This document shows positions 41,269-50,165 of a stretch of DNA of 64,000 nucleotides, piece after piece (position 1 is the first letter of the stretch; every line of letters starts with the position of its first letter). The stretch is taken from assembly GCF_900156455.1 (NCBI RefSeq), contig NZ_FTNQ01000006.1:62001-126000 (forward strand), given 5' to 3'. Source of the stretch: Microbacterium sp. RURRCA19A (GTDB lineage: Bacteria > Actinomycetota > Actinomycetes > Actinomycetales > Microbacteriaceae). The translations under genes and the position numbers were made by a program. The notes under the pieces were generated by a model. It saw nothing but the letters and a program-made list of their open reading frames with translations, was not told where the DNA came from and ran no database searches.

Positions 41269-44162
41269 GCGAACACCTCGGAGAGATCGGTGGAGGACTC
41301 GGGGGCCGGGCGGTGCCGGTGGGGGGCGGGCAGCGCCAGCGAGGTCACGTCGGGGCGGTGGGCGTCGGCGAGGAGGGCGAGCGCGCGGCGTTCGTCCCGG
41401 GCCGACACCACGAGGGTGAACGCCGACCCGGCGTCGCCGTCGCGCTCGCGCGCCGCGACGGCGACGCGCCGCAGCTCTTCGGCGACGTCGGCGCGCGCGT
41501 CGGCGTCGAGCCGGTCGACGTCGCAGAGCACGGCGAGACGCGTGGGGCCTGCGAGAGCCCGGGCGACCTCGTCGGCCGCGCTGTCGGGGTCGTCCAGGAG
41601 CGCCAGTCCCACGCGGGAGCGGACGGCGCCGGCCCGCTCGGGGAGCAGGAGGCCGTCGACGCGGAGGCGCCCCTCGACCGCGGAGAGTCGGCCGGCCAGG
41701 GCCAGCAGCAGGGGGCGGGTGACCCGCGTCTCACCGGTCACGAGCAGCGTTCCGCCGTAGCCGACCCGCAGCCGCACATCGGCGAACGCCGGATCATCGT
41801 CGTCCGAGGGCGTGGCGGCACGCAGGTCGTCGGCGGCCACGGCGATGGCGGGCTCCGTCGGCCAGTCGCGCAGGCCGATCTCGCGTTCGACGGCTTCCCC
41901 CTCGACGTCGAGCTTGGGCAGCAGACGGTCGAGCCATCGTGGCATCCACCAGGCCTTGTCTCCGAGGAGCGCCAGGATCGCGGGGACCAGGGTCATGCGC
42001 ACGAGGAACGCGTCGACGGCGACACCGACGGCGAGACCCAGGGCGATGGGTTTGAGGCTCGAGTCGCCTTCCGGCACGAAGGCGACGAAGACCGAGAACA
42101 TGATGACCGCGGCGGCCACGACGACGCGGGCCGAGCCCATGAAGCCGCTGCGCACGGCCCCGAGCGCGACCTCGCGGGGTGTGCGCCCCTGGCGGTCGGC
42201 GTGCACGTAGTCCTCGCGCATGCGCGACACGAGGAACACCTGGTAGTCCATCGCGAGGCCGAACAGCACGCCCATCAGCACGATCGGCATGAAGCTGATG
42301 ATCGGTCCGACCTTCGCCACGTGGAGGGCGTCGGCGAACCAGCCCCACTCGAACACGGCGGCGACGACACCGAAGGAGGCGGCAACCGACAGCAGATACC
42401 CGCCCGCGGCGGTGAGCGGCACCCAGATCGAGCGGAACACGATCATCAGGAGGATCAGCGACAGCCCGACGACGAACAGACCGAACGGCAGCAGGGCGGC
42501 GCCGAGCTGATCGGAGATGTCGATGGTGACGGCGGTGTACCCGGTGACGAGCAGACGGACGCCGAACTGGTCGTACAGGCGGTCCTCGGCGGCACGGAGC
42601 TCGCGCACGAGGTCGGCGGTGCGGGGGTCTTCGGGACCCGTCTCCGGCACGATCTGCACGATCCCGGTGTCGGCGGTCTCGTTCGGGGTCGCGAGCGCGA
42701 CCTCCGCGACGCCGGGGATCTTGGCGACCTCGTCACCGATGTCGGTCATGAGGGTGAGCGGATCGTTGGAGGTGACGATCGTGCCGGTCATGATGAGTGG
42801 GCCGTTGGCTCCGGGGCCGAAGTACTCGTCGGTCAGCTCGTACGCGGTGCGCGCCTCGTTGCCCGGGGGAAGCTGGCCCGCGGTGGGGAGCGTGAGGGCG
42901 AGGCTCCCGGCGGGGATGGCGGTGACGCCGAGCAGGCCGATCACGGCGACGGAGGTGATCACGGGATGCCGGGTCACCAGGCCCACCCACCGTTTGGCGG
43001 GGCCGCTGCGTTCGGTGCGGGCCTTGCGGGCGGCCGCCTTCCCGGCGCGGGCGGCCTCGGCCGCGGCGTCGGCCTCGGCACCCTGCTCCGCCGTCATCGC
43101 GCGGCGGCGGCGTGCGGACGTCCGCTTGCGGCCGAAGCCCCAGCCCACCACGCGCCCCTTCGCGAATCCGAGGAGAGCGGGGGTGAGGGTCAGCCCGATG
43201 CACACCGCGATGGCGACGGCGACGGACGCGGCGACCCCCATGGTGGTCAGGAACGGGATGCCGGCGAAACCGAGTCCGATCAGGGCGATGAGCACCGTGA
43301 TGCCGGCGAACACGACCGCGGAGCCGGCCGTGCCGGTGGCGCGGGCGGCGGATTCCTCGGGGTCCATGCCGCCGCGCACCTGGTCTTGATGTCGGGACAC
43401 GATGAACAGGGCGTAGTCGATGCCCACGGCGAGTCCGAGCATGACCGCCAGCAGCGGGGTCGTCGTCGACACCGTCGCGAAACCGGTGGCGATGAAGATG
43501 AGGGCGACCGAGAGCGCCACACCGAGGAGCGCGGTCGCCAGCGGCATCCCGGCCACGAGGAACGACCGGAACGTGAGCATGAGGACGATCGCCGCGATCA
43601 CCACGCCGAGCGCTTCGGTGATGCTCGCGCCGGGGATCTCGGTGGCGAAGAGCTGACCGCCGAGGACCGCCTGGGACCCGGCGGGGAGGGCGGAGCCGAG
43701 CGCGGTGGTGTCTTCCCGGAGTGCGTCCTCGGTGGCGGTGGGCACTTCGGTGGCCTCGCCCGAGAACTGGATGCGGATGATGGCCGCCCTGTCGTCGTCG
43801 GAGACACCGCCCGAGATGCGTTCGTCGAAGGGGTCGGTCACCGCCTCGACGAAGTCGAGCTTGCCGATGTCGGTGACGGTGGTCTGGATGGTGTCCTGGT
43901 AGTCCTGGTCGCGCACGGTCGCGCCGTCGGCGGCGACCACGACGATGTCGGCGCTCGCCCCGCTGACCTGCGGGAAGGTGCGCCCGAGCATCTCGAGCCC
44001 GGCCTGGGACTCGGTGCCGGGGATCGCGAAGGTGTTGTCGGTGCCCTTCGCGAAGAGCGCGACCCCGCCTCCGGCGAGCACGAGGATGAGGATCCACGCC
44101 GAGAGGACGCGCCACGGGTGGCGGAACGACCAACGGCCCAGGGTGTACAGGAAAGTGGACAC
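41265..44162 (-). CDS. MMPL/RND transporter with a degenerate ABC-ATPase-like C-terminal tail
   Basis: The protein is 965 residues from the GTG at 44162 (GGGAG upstream). Two RND halves each give six helices: LGRWSFRHPWRVLSAWILIL at the start, MLGLAVGIDYALFIVSRHQD in half one and MGVLFGLAMDYQVFLVSRMRED in half two. From about residue 798 the tail resembles an ABC nucleotide-binding domain without catalysis: GYGGTLLVTGETRVTRPLL (Walker A position, Lys to Arg), LAVLCDVDRLD (Walker B and D-loop position) and VVSARDERRALAL (H-loop, His to Arg). Probably exports a lipid or hydrophobic drug under TetR control. Confidence 0.9.
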   Translation of the reverse strand: MSTFLYTLGRWSFRHPWRVLSAWILILVLAGGGVALFAKGTDNTFAIPGTESQAGLEMLGRTFPQVSGASADIVVVAADGATVRDQDYQDTIQTTVTDIGKLDFVEAVTDPFDERISGGVSDDDRAAIIRIQFSGEATEVPTATEDALREDTTALGSALPAGSQAVLGGQLFATEIPGASITEALGVVIAAIVLMLTFRSFLVAGMPLATALLGVALSVALIFIATGFATVSTTTPLLAVMLGLAVGIDYALFIVSRHQDQVRGGMDPEESAARATGTAGSAVVFAGITVLIALIGLGFAGIPFLTTMGVAASVAVAIAVCIGLTLTPALLGFAKGRVVGWGFGRKRTSARRRRAMTAEQGAEADAAAEAARAGKAAARKARTERSGPAKRWVGLVTRHPVITSVAVIGLLGVTAIPAGSLALTLPTAGQLPPGNEARTAYELTDEYFGPGANGPLIMTGTIVTSNDPLTLMTDIGDEVAKIPGVAEVALATPNETADTGIVQIVPETGPEDPRTADLVRELRAAEDRLYDQFGVRLLVTGYTAVTIDISDQLGAALLPFGLFVVGLSLILLMIVFRSIWVPLTAAGGYLLSVAASFGVVAAVFEWGWFADALHVAKVGPIISFMPIVLMGVLFGLAMDYQVFLVSRMREDYVHADRQGRTPREVALGAVRSGFMGSARVVVAAAVIMFSVFVAFVPEGDSSLKPIALGLAVGVAVDAFLVRMTLVPAILALLGDKAWWMPRWLDRLLPKLDVEGEAVEREIGLRDWPTEPAIAVAADDLRAATPSDDDDPAFADVRLRVGYGGTLLVTGETRVTRPLLLALAGRLSAVEGRLRVDGLLLPERAGAVRSRVGLALLDDPDSAADEVARALAGPTRLAVLCDVDRLDADARADVAEELRRVAVAARERDGDAGSAFTLVVSARDERRALALLADAHRPDVTSLALPAPHRHRPAPESSTDLSEVFA

Positions 44163-44191
44163 GGTGGCTGCTCCCGAGGTCGGCGGTGGGT

Positions 44192-44209
44192 CGATACAGC
44201 ACCGTATCG
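44192..44209. promoter_or_regulatory. TetR-type operator, site 1
   Basis: CGATACAGCACCGTATCG is an 18-bp interrupted palindrome (CGATAC-N6-GTATCG) between the MMPL and TetR starts. It shares the GATAC-N6-GTATC core with site 2. Confidence 0.75.
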
Positions 44210-44225
44210 GATACAACAATGTATC
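44210..44225. promoter_or_regulatory. TetR-type operator, site 2
   Basis: GATACAACAATGTATC is a 16-bp palindrome (GATACA-N4-TGTATC). It directly abuts site 1, 17 bp centre to centre, suggesting paired repressor dimers covering both divergent promoters. Confidence 0.75.
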
Positions 44226-44284
44226 GTAGTTGTCCGGGGGAGGCGCCAACCTGAGTCTCGCCCGTGAAGCCAGAGGAGCGCCGC

Positions 44285-44911
44285 ATGACCGACACGGCAC
44301 CGGCGCCGTCACGACGACGCGAGAACACCCGCACCCGACTGATGGATGCCGCGGCCCAGCTGTTCGCGGAGGAGGGCATCGACGCGACGTCCGTGGAGGC
44401 CGTGTGCGAGCGCGCCGGGTTCACCCGCGGCGCGTTCTACTCGAACTTCGCCTCGAAGGAGGAGCTGTTCCTCGCGCTGTGCGAGCGTTCCGCGAACACG
44501 ACGCTCGCGGCGCTGCGCGAGCGCATCGCCTCTCTCGAGGCGCACGATCTCGACGCGCACACGGAACTGCACGATCTCGTTCAGCAGGTGCTGGAGATCG
44601 CGGCGCAGGACCGGCTCGACGTGCTGCTCAACGCGGAGATCCGGACGCAGGCCCTCCGCAACGCGGACTTCGCGGTGGCGTATCGCGCGCTGGACCGGGG
44701 GCTGTCCGAGAGCGTCACGCACCTGGTCAGCGACATCGCCGCGGCGCGGGGACTGCGTCTGCGGATCCCCCCCGAGGCGGCCACCGAGCTCCTGCTGTCG
44801 ATGTGGGTGTCGGCGACCGAGCACGCGCTCATCGCCGGCCACGACCCGCGTGCGGCTCAGCCCGAGCTGGCCGCGCGGCTCTCGCACATCCTGACGCTCA
44901 TCCTCGAGTGA
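44285..44911 (+). CDS. TetR-family transcriptional regulator
   Basis: The protein is 208 residues from the ATG at 44285, which has GAGGAG upstream; an in-frame GTG 21 nt earlier is less likely. The N-terminal helix-turn-helix is clear (TRTRLMDAAAQLFAEEG, then TSVEAVCERAGFTRGAFYSNF and ASKEELF). The C-terminal ligand domain is unlike any I can name. It is divergent from the MMPL-YhgE operon across two palindromes that match each other, so it should repress that operon and itself. Its 3' end overlaps menC by 14 nt, tail to tail. Confidence 0.92.
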   Translation: MTDTAPAPSRRRENTRTRLMDAAAQLFAEEGIDATSVEAVCERAGFTRGAFYSNFASKEELFLALCERSANTTLAALRERIASLEAHDLDAHTELHDLVQQVLEIAAQDRLDVLLNAEIRTQALRNADFAVAYRALDRGLSESVTHLVSDIAAARGLRLRIPPEAATELLLSMWVSATEHALIAGHDPRAAQPELAARLSHILTLILE

Positions 44912-45899
44912 GGTCGGCCTCCAGCAACCGGTAGCACCGGGTCAGGCGCTGAAGCCACCAGTCGCACCGGTCTTCGGCGGCCTCGACGCGGTCGAGCGAC
45001 GCCGTGGTCGGCGACACGCGCGTCGGCGTCAGCGCGCCGTCGCGGGGGCGCAGGGGTGCGGCGACGACGTCCGCGGTGAACAGCGCCGCGGTGCCGAGAC
45101 CGCAGTCGAACTCCAGCTCCGGCAGAGCGGACGCGAGAGCGAGACCCATCGACAGCCCCACCGACGTGTCGAGGGCGCTGGACACCACCGCCGGGAGTCC
45201 CGCTTCCGCGACGATCGCCAGGGCGGCGCGCACGCCCCCGAGCGGCTGCGCCTTGATCACGAGCAGGTCGGCCGCTCCCGCGCGTGCGACGCGGAGCGGG
45301 TCGCTCGCCTTGCGGACGCTCTCGTCCGCGCCGACGGGGATGTCGAGGTAGCCGATGCGCTCCCGGAGCTCGGCGAGCTCCTCGACCTCGGCGCAGGGCT
45401 GCTCGATGTACTCGAGGTCGAACTCGGCGAGGGCGTGGACGGCGCGCTCGGCCTCGTCGACGTTCCATCCGCCGTTGGCGTCGATGCGCACGCGCCCCTC
45501 GGGCCCCATCGCCCCCCGCACGGCGCGCACCCTCGCCACGTCGTCCGCGAGCACCTGTCCCGCCTCGGCGACCTTCACCTTGGCCGTCCGGCATCCGTCG
45601 TAGCGGGCGAGCACGCCCTCGACCTCGGATGCCGGCACCGCGGGGACGGTCGCGTTGACCGCGACGCGCGAGCGCACGGGAGCGGGGGTGGGATGCCAGC
45701 CGAACTCGAGCGCGGCAGCGAGCCACGTCGCGGCCTCGGCGTCGCCGTACTCGGTGAACGGCGAGAACTCCGTCCATCCCTCGGGCCCCTCGAACACGAC
45801 CGCCTCGCGCGTCCGGATGCCGCGGAACCGGGTGGCGAGGGGGAGGGCGACGACGCGGGCCGTGGCGAGGACGTCGGTGAGGGGCGGGAGGGGACTCAT
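44898..45899 (-). CDS. menC: o-Succinylbenzoate synthase
   Basis: The 333-residue enolase-superfamily enzyme dehydrates SHCHC to o-succinylbenzoate in menaquinone synthesis. Catalytic residues are visible: TAKVKV (KxK), RIDANGGWN (Asp), EYIEQPC (Glu), VGADESVRK (Asp) and LVIKAQPLGG (Lys). Length is usual for the actinobacterial form. It is the first of the menaquinone genes gathered between 45 and 58 kb, and lies divergent from an F420-type oxidoreductase gene. Confidence 0.94.
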   Translation of the reverse strand: MSPLPPLTDVLATARVVALPLATRFRGIRTREAVVFEGPEGWTEFSPFTEYGDAEAATWLAAALEFGWHPTPAPVRSRVAVNATVPAVPASEVEGVLARYDGCRTAKVKVAEAGQVLADDVARVRAVRGAMGPEGRVRIDANGGWNVDEAERAVHALAEFDLEYIEQPCAEVEELAELRERIGYLDIPVGADESVRKASDPLRVARAGAADLLVIKAQPLGGVRAALAIVAEAGLPAVVSSALDTSVGLSMGLALASALPELEFDCGLGTAALFTADVVAAPLRPRDGALTPTRVSPTTASLDRVEAAEDRCDWWLQRLTRCYRLLEADLTRG

Positions 45900-45946
45900 C
45901 CCCCCATCCTGGCCTCGGTGTCGGACGTCGGGAATAGGCTGGCCGC

Positions 45947-46744
45947 ATGCTCTTCGACACCCCGGTGCGTCTCGGCGTCCAGATCCAGCCGCAGCACGTG
46001 CAGTACTCCGACATCCGCGACGCCGTCTTCCGTCTGGAAGAGATGGGCGTCGACGTCCTGTTCAACTGGGACCACTTCTTCCCCCTCTACGGCGACCCTG
46101 ACGGCGAGCACTTCGAGTCGTGGACCATGCTCGCCGCCTGGGCCGAGCAGACCGAGCGCGTCGAGTTCGGCGCTCTGGTCAACTGCAACAGCTACCGAGG
46201 TGCCGACCTGCAGGCGGACATGGCCCGGACGATCGACCACATCAGCAAGAAGGGCGGCGACACCGGGCGCTTCATCTTCGGCACCGGATCGGGCTGGTTC
46301 CAGCGCGATTACGACGAGTACGGCTACGAATTCGGAACGGCCGGTTCGCGACTGAACGCCCTCGCGAGCGACCTCGACCGCATCGTCGACCGCTGGGGCA
46401 AGCTCAACCCCGCGCCCACCCGCAAGATCCCGGTGATGATCGGCGGCAAGGGCGAGCAGAAGACGCTGCGCATCGTCGCCCGTCACGCCGACATCTGGCA
46501 CAGCTTCGTCACGCCCGACGAGCTGCCGCACAAGTTCGAGGTCATCGAGCGCTGGGCCGAGACCGAGGGGCGCGACCTCTCGGGCCTCATCGTCTCCAAC
46601 GAGCTGAAGGACCGCGACGAGACCGTCGCCGACGCGCTGTACGACGCCGGCACCCGCCTGTTCACGCTCGGATTCTCGGGCCCGGACTGGGACTACTCGA
46701 TCATCGAGCGGTGGCTCGCCTGGCGGGACAGCAAGAACGCCTGA
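45947..46744 (+). CDS. LLM-class F420-dependent oxidoreductase
   Basis: The 265-residue luciferase-like protein has RLGVQIQPQHVQYSDIRDAV, FNWDHFFPLYGDPDG, FIFGTGSGWFQRDYDEYGYEF and IPVMIGGKGEQKTLRIVARHADIWH. This is close to the F420-dependent LLM proteins of Actinobacteria, usually slightly longer. ATG is 6 nt after TAGGCT (45935-45940), leaderless-type. Its place between menC and menB is suggestive of a quinone link, but such neighbours vary between species. Confidence 0.86.
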   Translation: MLFDTPVRLGVQIQPQHVQYSDIRDAVFRLEEMGVDVLFNWDHFFPLYGDPDGEHFESWTMLAAWAEQTERVEFGALVNCNSYRGADLQADMARTIDHISKKGGDTGRFIFGTGSGWFQRDYDEYGYEFGTAGSRLNALASDLDRIVDRWGKLNPAPTRKIPVMIGGKGEQKTLRIVARHADIWHSFVTPDELPHKFEVIERWAETEGRDLSGLIVSNELKDRDETVADALYDAGTRLFTLGFSGPDWDYSIIERWLAWRDSKNA

Positions 46745-46769
46745 GTCCCGTGAACGTCTCGGGCTTCGG

Positions 46770-47903
46770 TCAGTCGTCCGACAGCATGCGCGGGAGGTAG
46801 CCGAGCGCGTCGAGGCGGCGGATGAGTCGTGGAGCGAGCGGACCTCGTGACAGAGACAGGCGGTAGAAGCGCGGTCCTTCTTCCGCCTGCTGGAGCAGAT
46901 TGCGTTCGCGCAATGCCCGGATGAATCGAGACCGTTGGGCGGCGGTTCCCGGCGCGACGTGTTCCAGGTCGCCGGCCTTCACCACGCCGCGTTCCAGCGT
47001 GGCGCGGAGGGCGGCGTGGGCCTCGCGCGAGATCAGCCCGTCATGCAGGAGGCCGTCGAGAGCGGGCCCGACGACCCGATCTATGACGAAATCGTGGTGT
47101 TGCAGGTCGATCAGCCGAGCGACGTCGTCGCGGATGCCGGTGACGAAGAACTCGGCCCACGAGATCGTGCCCTCCGCGGTCAGGTCGTCGGCCCGCTCGA
47201 GAGCCGAGATATAGGCGTCACGGTCGTTGCCGAAGACCGCCGTGGGATTCAGGGCGCTGTAGCCCCGCGTCGCGAAGATCGTCTTGCGCAGCATGGCGTA
47301 GGTGAACAGGCGGGATACCCGTCCGTTCCCGTTGCGGAACGGGTGGATCCACACGAACCGGTGGTGCGCGATCGCGATCTGGAGCATCTGTTCGTGGAGG
47401 GGGCGCTCAGCGTTCGCGAATTCCAGGAGCTCGGACATCTCGGCGTGCACGGTGACCCAGCTCGGCGGAGTGTGTGCGGAATCGGTGATCGCGACGTCGA
47501 CCTCGCGGTACGACCCCGGCGTCGGGTCTCCTTCGCGCACGAGTCCGTCGACGGTTCGGCGATGGATCTCGCGGACCAGCGTGTGGGTCAGGGGAGCGTC
47601 CGGCGGCAGTCCGTCGATGAAGCGGGCCGTCGTCGCGATGTTCTGGATCTCGCTGATCTGGTCCGCGCTCGTCGATCCGCCGGCCTCGATCTGGTCGAGC
47701 GCGTCGTAGACGGTTGTGTGATTGCCCTCGATACGGGCGGACACGACGCTCATCACGAAGTCGAAGAGATGATGAAGTTCGAGATAGGTGTCACGCGGTG
47801 TGTCGCCGGTGCCGATGTCCGACCGGAAGCGCTCGATCTCGAACAGCGTCGCCACCAGCTGCGACTCGAAGTCGAGGCGAGGGATCACGTACTTGTCGGT
47901 CAT
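46770..47903 (-). CDS. Fic-domain AMPylase-type protein, class II autoinhibited
   Basis: The 377-residue protein contains the Fic core HPFRNGNGRVSR (His187 to Arg198) expected to transfer AMP or another nucleotide moiety to a target hydroxyl. The N-terminal helix carries the inhibitory motif Ser55-Ala-Arg-Ile-Glu59-Gly60 (SxxxEG), so activity is self-restrained. A C-terminal winged-helix region follows (AQRSRFIRALRERNLL). The gene looks slightly less GC-rich than its neighbours and its upstream 160 bp is markedly AT-rich, which suggests acquisition by transfer into the menaquinone region. Confidence 0.9.
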   Translation of the reverse strand: MTDKYVIPRLDFESQLVATLFEIERFRSDIGTGDTPRDTYLELHHLFDFVMSVVSARIEGNHTTVYDALDQIEAGGSTSADQISEIQNIATTARFIDGLPPDAPLTHTLVREIHRRTVDGLVREGDPTPGSYREVDVAITDSAHTPPSWVTVHAEMSELLEFANAERPLHEQMLQIAIAHHRFVWIHPFRNGNGRVSRLFTYAMLRKTIFATRGYSALNPTAVFGNDRDAYISALERADDLTAEGTISWAEFFVTGIRDDVARLIDLQHHDFVIDRVVGPALDGLLHDGLISREAHAALRATLERGVVKAGDLEHVAPGTAAQRSRFIRALRERNLLQQAEEGPRFYRLSLSRGPLAPRLIRRLDALGYLPRMLSDD

Positions 47904-48065
47904 ACGGTTCTCATTTGCGCATCGGGGATCGTGCTACTTGCGAGGAATGGGTGGTTTTCGCCGTGATTACGGCACCTATGGCAGCTTTCCTCGTCCGATT
48001 AATTGCACCTACCGTACGCTAGAACTTGCCCTGATCTCCGTCGAGACTTGCGCAGAGAGGCTTCG

Positions 48066-48968
48066 ATGACCGTCTCCGACATCTTCGATCCGGCCGAGTG
48101 GACCCTCGCTCCCGGCGCCGAGGACTACACCGACATCACCGCCCACGTCACCCATGACGGCCGAGTGGCCCGCATCGCGTTCGATCGGCCGGAGGTGCGC
48201 AACGCGTTCCGCCCCCACACCGTCGACGAGCTGTACCGCGCGCTCGACATCGCCCGGCAGGACCACCGCATCGGCGTGGTGCTGCTCACCGGCAACGGGC
48301 CGAGCCCGAAGGACGGCGGCTGGGCGTTCTGCTCGGGCGGCGACCAACGCATCCGGGGACGCGACGGGTACAAGTACTCCGACGACGAGACGGCGGTCGC
48401 CGACCACGGCCGGGCGGGGCGCCTGCACATCCTCGAGGTGCAGCGTCTGATCCGGTTCATGCCGAAGGTCGTCATCGCGGTGGTGCCCGGGTGGGCGGCC
48501 GGCGGCGGGCATTCGCTCAACGTCGTGTGCGATCTCTCGATCGCGAGCGCCGAGAACGGCCGTTTCAAGCAGACGGATGCCGACGTGGGCTCGTTCGACG
48601 CCGGTTACGGGTCGGCGTACTTCGCGCGGCAGATCGGGCAGAAGTTCGCGCGCGAGGTCTTCTTCCTCGCCGAGGAGTACTCGGCCCAGCGCGCGTACGA
48701 GATGGGTGCGGTCAACCGCGTCGTCCCGCACGCCGAGCTCGAGCGCGAGGCGCTGGCCATGGCGCGGACGATCCTGACGAAATCGCCGACGGCGATCCGC
48801 ATGCTGAAGTTCGCGTTCAACGCGGTCGACGACGGACTCGTCGGCCAGCAGCTGTTCGCGGGCGAGGCGACGCGTCTCGCGTACGGCACCGACGAGGCGG
48901 CCGAGGGGCGCGATTCGTTCCTCCAGAAGCGCGACCCCGACTGGTCGGGCGTCCCGTGGCACTACTGA
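48066..48968 (+). CDS. menB: 1,4-Dihydroxy-2-naphthoyl-CoA synthase
   Basis: The 300-residue crotonase-fold enzyme closes the second ring of the naphthoquinone. Markers are ARIAFDRPEVRNAFRPHTVDEL, DGGWAFCSGGDQRIRG (oxyanion and bicarbonate-site region), VPGWAAGGGHSLNVVCDL and a QTDADVGSFDAGYGSAYFAR segment. I start at the ATG at 48066 with AGAGAGG 5 nt upstream. It begins the plus-strand run menB-menE-menA-menD. Confidence 0.96.
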   Translation: MTVSDIFDPAEWTLAPGAEDYTDITAHVTHDGRVARIAFDRPEVRNAFRPHTVDELYRALDIARQDHRIGVVLLTGNGPSPKDGGWAFCSGGDQRIRGRDGYKYSDDETAVADHGRAGRLHILEVQRLIRFMPKVVIAVVPGWAAGGGHSLNVVCDLSIASAENGRFKQTDADVGSFDAGYGSAYFARQIGQKFAREVFFLAEEYSAQRAYEMGAVNRVVPHAELEREALAMARTILTKSPTAIRMLKFAFNAVDDGLVGQQLFAGEATRLAYGTDEAAEGRDSFLQKRDPDWSGVPWHY

Positions 48969-48975
48969 TCCCCGG

Positions 48976-50154
48976 ATGCACCCCCTCGGGCGACGCCCCG
49001 GTGCGGCCGTGAAGCTGGAGGCGGTGGCATCCGACGATCCCCGCGATGTGCTGCGCGCGCTGCGGCACGCCGTCCTGGGGGCGGGACCCGCGGTCGCCCT
49101 GGGCGGCGACGGGCTGCCGGACGAGGTGCCGGTCGGGACGGGCGTGGTGATCACGACGTCGGGGTCGACGGGGGTGCCGAAGTCGGTGGCGCTCGGCCGC
49201 AACGCGTTGATCGCGAGCGCCTTCGCCACCTCGGCGCGGATCGGGGAGGGGGCGTGGCTGCTCGCCGTGCCCGCGACGTACGTCGCCGGGGCGCAGGTGC
49301 TCGTCCGCGCGCTGGTGAACGGCCGGGAACCGGCGATCCTCGCGGGACCCTTCCGCCCCGAACCCTTCGCGGCGGCGGCCCTGGGGATGGCGTCGCACGA
49401 GAACGGCGAGCGGATTCCCACGTACACGTCCCTCGTTCCCGCACAGCTGCACCGTCTGCTCGACGCCTCCGAGAGCGACTCCGAGGTGCGGCGGGCACTG
49501 CGTTCGTTCGAGCGCATCCTCATCGGCGGGCAGTCCCTTCCCGTCTCCCTGCGGGAACGCGCGGCGGCCGTCGGCGCGCGGATCGTCCGCACGTACGGCT
49601 CGACCGAGACCAGCGGCGGCTGCGTGTACGACGGGGTCCCGCTCGACGGAGTGACGCTCTCGATCGTCGACGGCGAAGTGCGCATCTCGGGCCCGACCCT
49701 CGCCGACGGCTACCTCGGTGAACCGGGTCGCACGGCCGAGGTCTTCCCCGTGGATGCTTCCGGCACCCGGTGGTATCGCACAGGTGACGGGGGCGAGCTC
49801 GCCGACGGGGTGCTGCGGATCACCGGGCGCCTCGACAACGTCATCGTGTCGGGGGGCGTGAACGTCTCGCTCGACCGGGTCGAGGCGGCGGTGCGCGGCA
49901 TCCCGGGTCTGGAGTCCGCGGTCGTGATCCCCGCGGACGATCCGCGTTGGGGGCAGGGCTCCATCGTGGTGGCGGCCGCCCCCGGTCTCGACGAGCGGGA
50001 GACGCTCCAGCGCGTCCGCGCGGAGGTCGCCGCGGCGATCGGTCCGGTCGCGCGGCCCGCGCGCGTCGTCCTGGTCGACGGGCTGCCGCTGCTGGCATCC
50101 GGGAAGCCCGACCGCGCCGCCCTGCGGCAGCGATTCGGCTCCGCGAAGAATTAG
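48976..50154 (+). CDS. menE: o-Succinylbenzoate-CoA ligase
   Basis: The 392-residue adenylate-forming enzyme is the short actinobacterial form. The ATP loop is TTSGSTGVPKSVALG, followed by RTYGSTETSGGCVYDG, WYRTGDGGEL and the C-terminal hinge-Lys region LPLLASGKPDRAALRQ. It activates o-succinylbenzoate for MenB. It starts 7 nt after menB, so the two are co-transcribed. No clear ribosome-binding site; translation may be coupled. Confidence 0.93.
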   Translation: MHPLGRRPGAAVKLEAVASDDPRDVLRALRHAVLGAGPAVALGGDGLPDEVPVGTGVVITTSGSTGVPKSVALGRNALIASAFATSARIGEGAWLLAVPATYVAGAQVLVRALVNGREPAILAGPFRPEPFAAAALGMASHENGERIPTYTSLVPAQLHRLLDASESDSEVRRALRSFERILIGGQSLPVSLRERAAAVGARIVRTYGSTETSGGCVYDGVPLDGVTLSIVDGEVRISGPTLADGYLGEPGRTAEVFPVDASGTRWYRTGDGGELADGVLRITGRLDNVIVSGGVNVSLDRVEAAVRGIPGLESAVVIPADDPRWGQGSIVVAAAPGLDERETLQRVRAEVAAAIGPVARPARVVLVDGLPLLASGKPDRAALRQRFGSAKN

Positions 50155-50165
50155 GCTTTCCCTCC

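Noticed and set aside
41313..44267. Long open frame on the plus strand opposite the MMPL gene
   Set aside because: Its protein is a Gly/Asp/Glu/Arg-rich string without hydrophobic core or motif, as produced by antisense reading of GC-rich third positions; the minus strand carries clear RND motifs.
47714..48069. Short plus-strand frames in the AT-rich gap between fic and menB
   Set aside because: They have no ribosome-binding site, overlap the fic gene antisense and show no domain or hydrophobic pattern.
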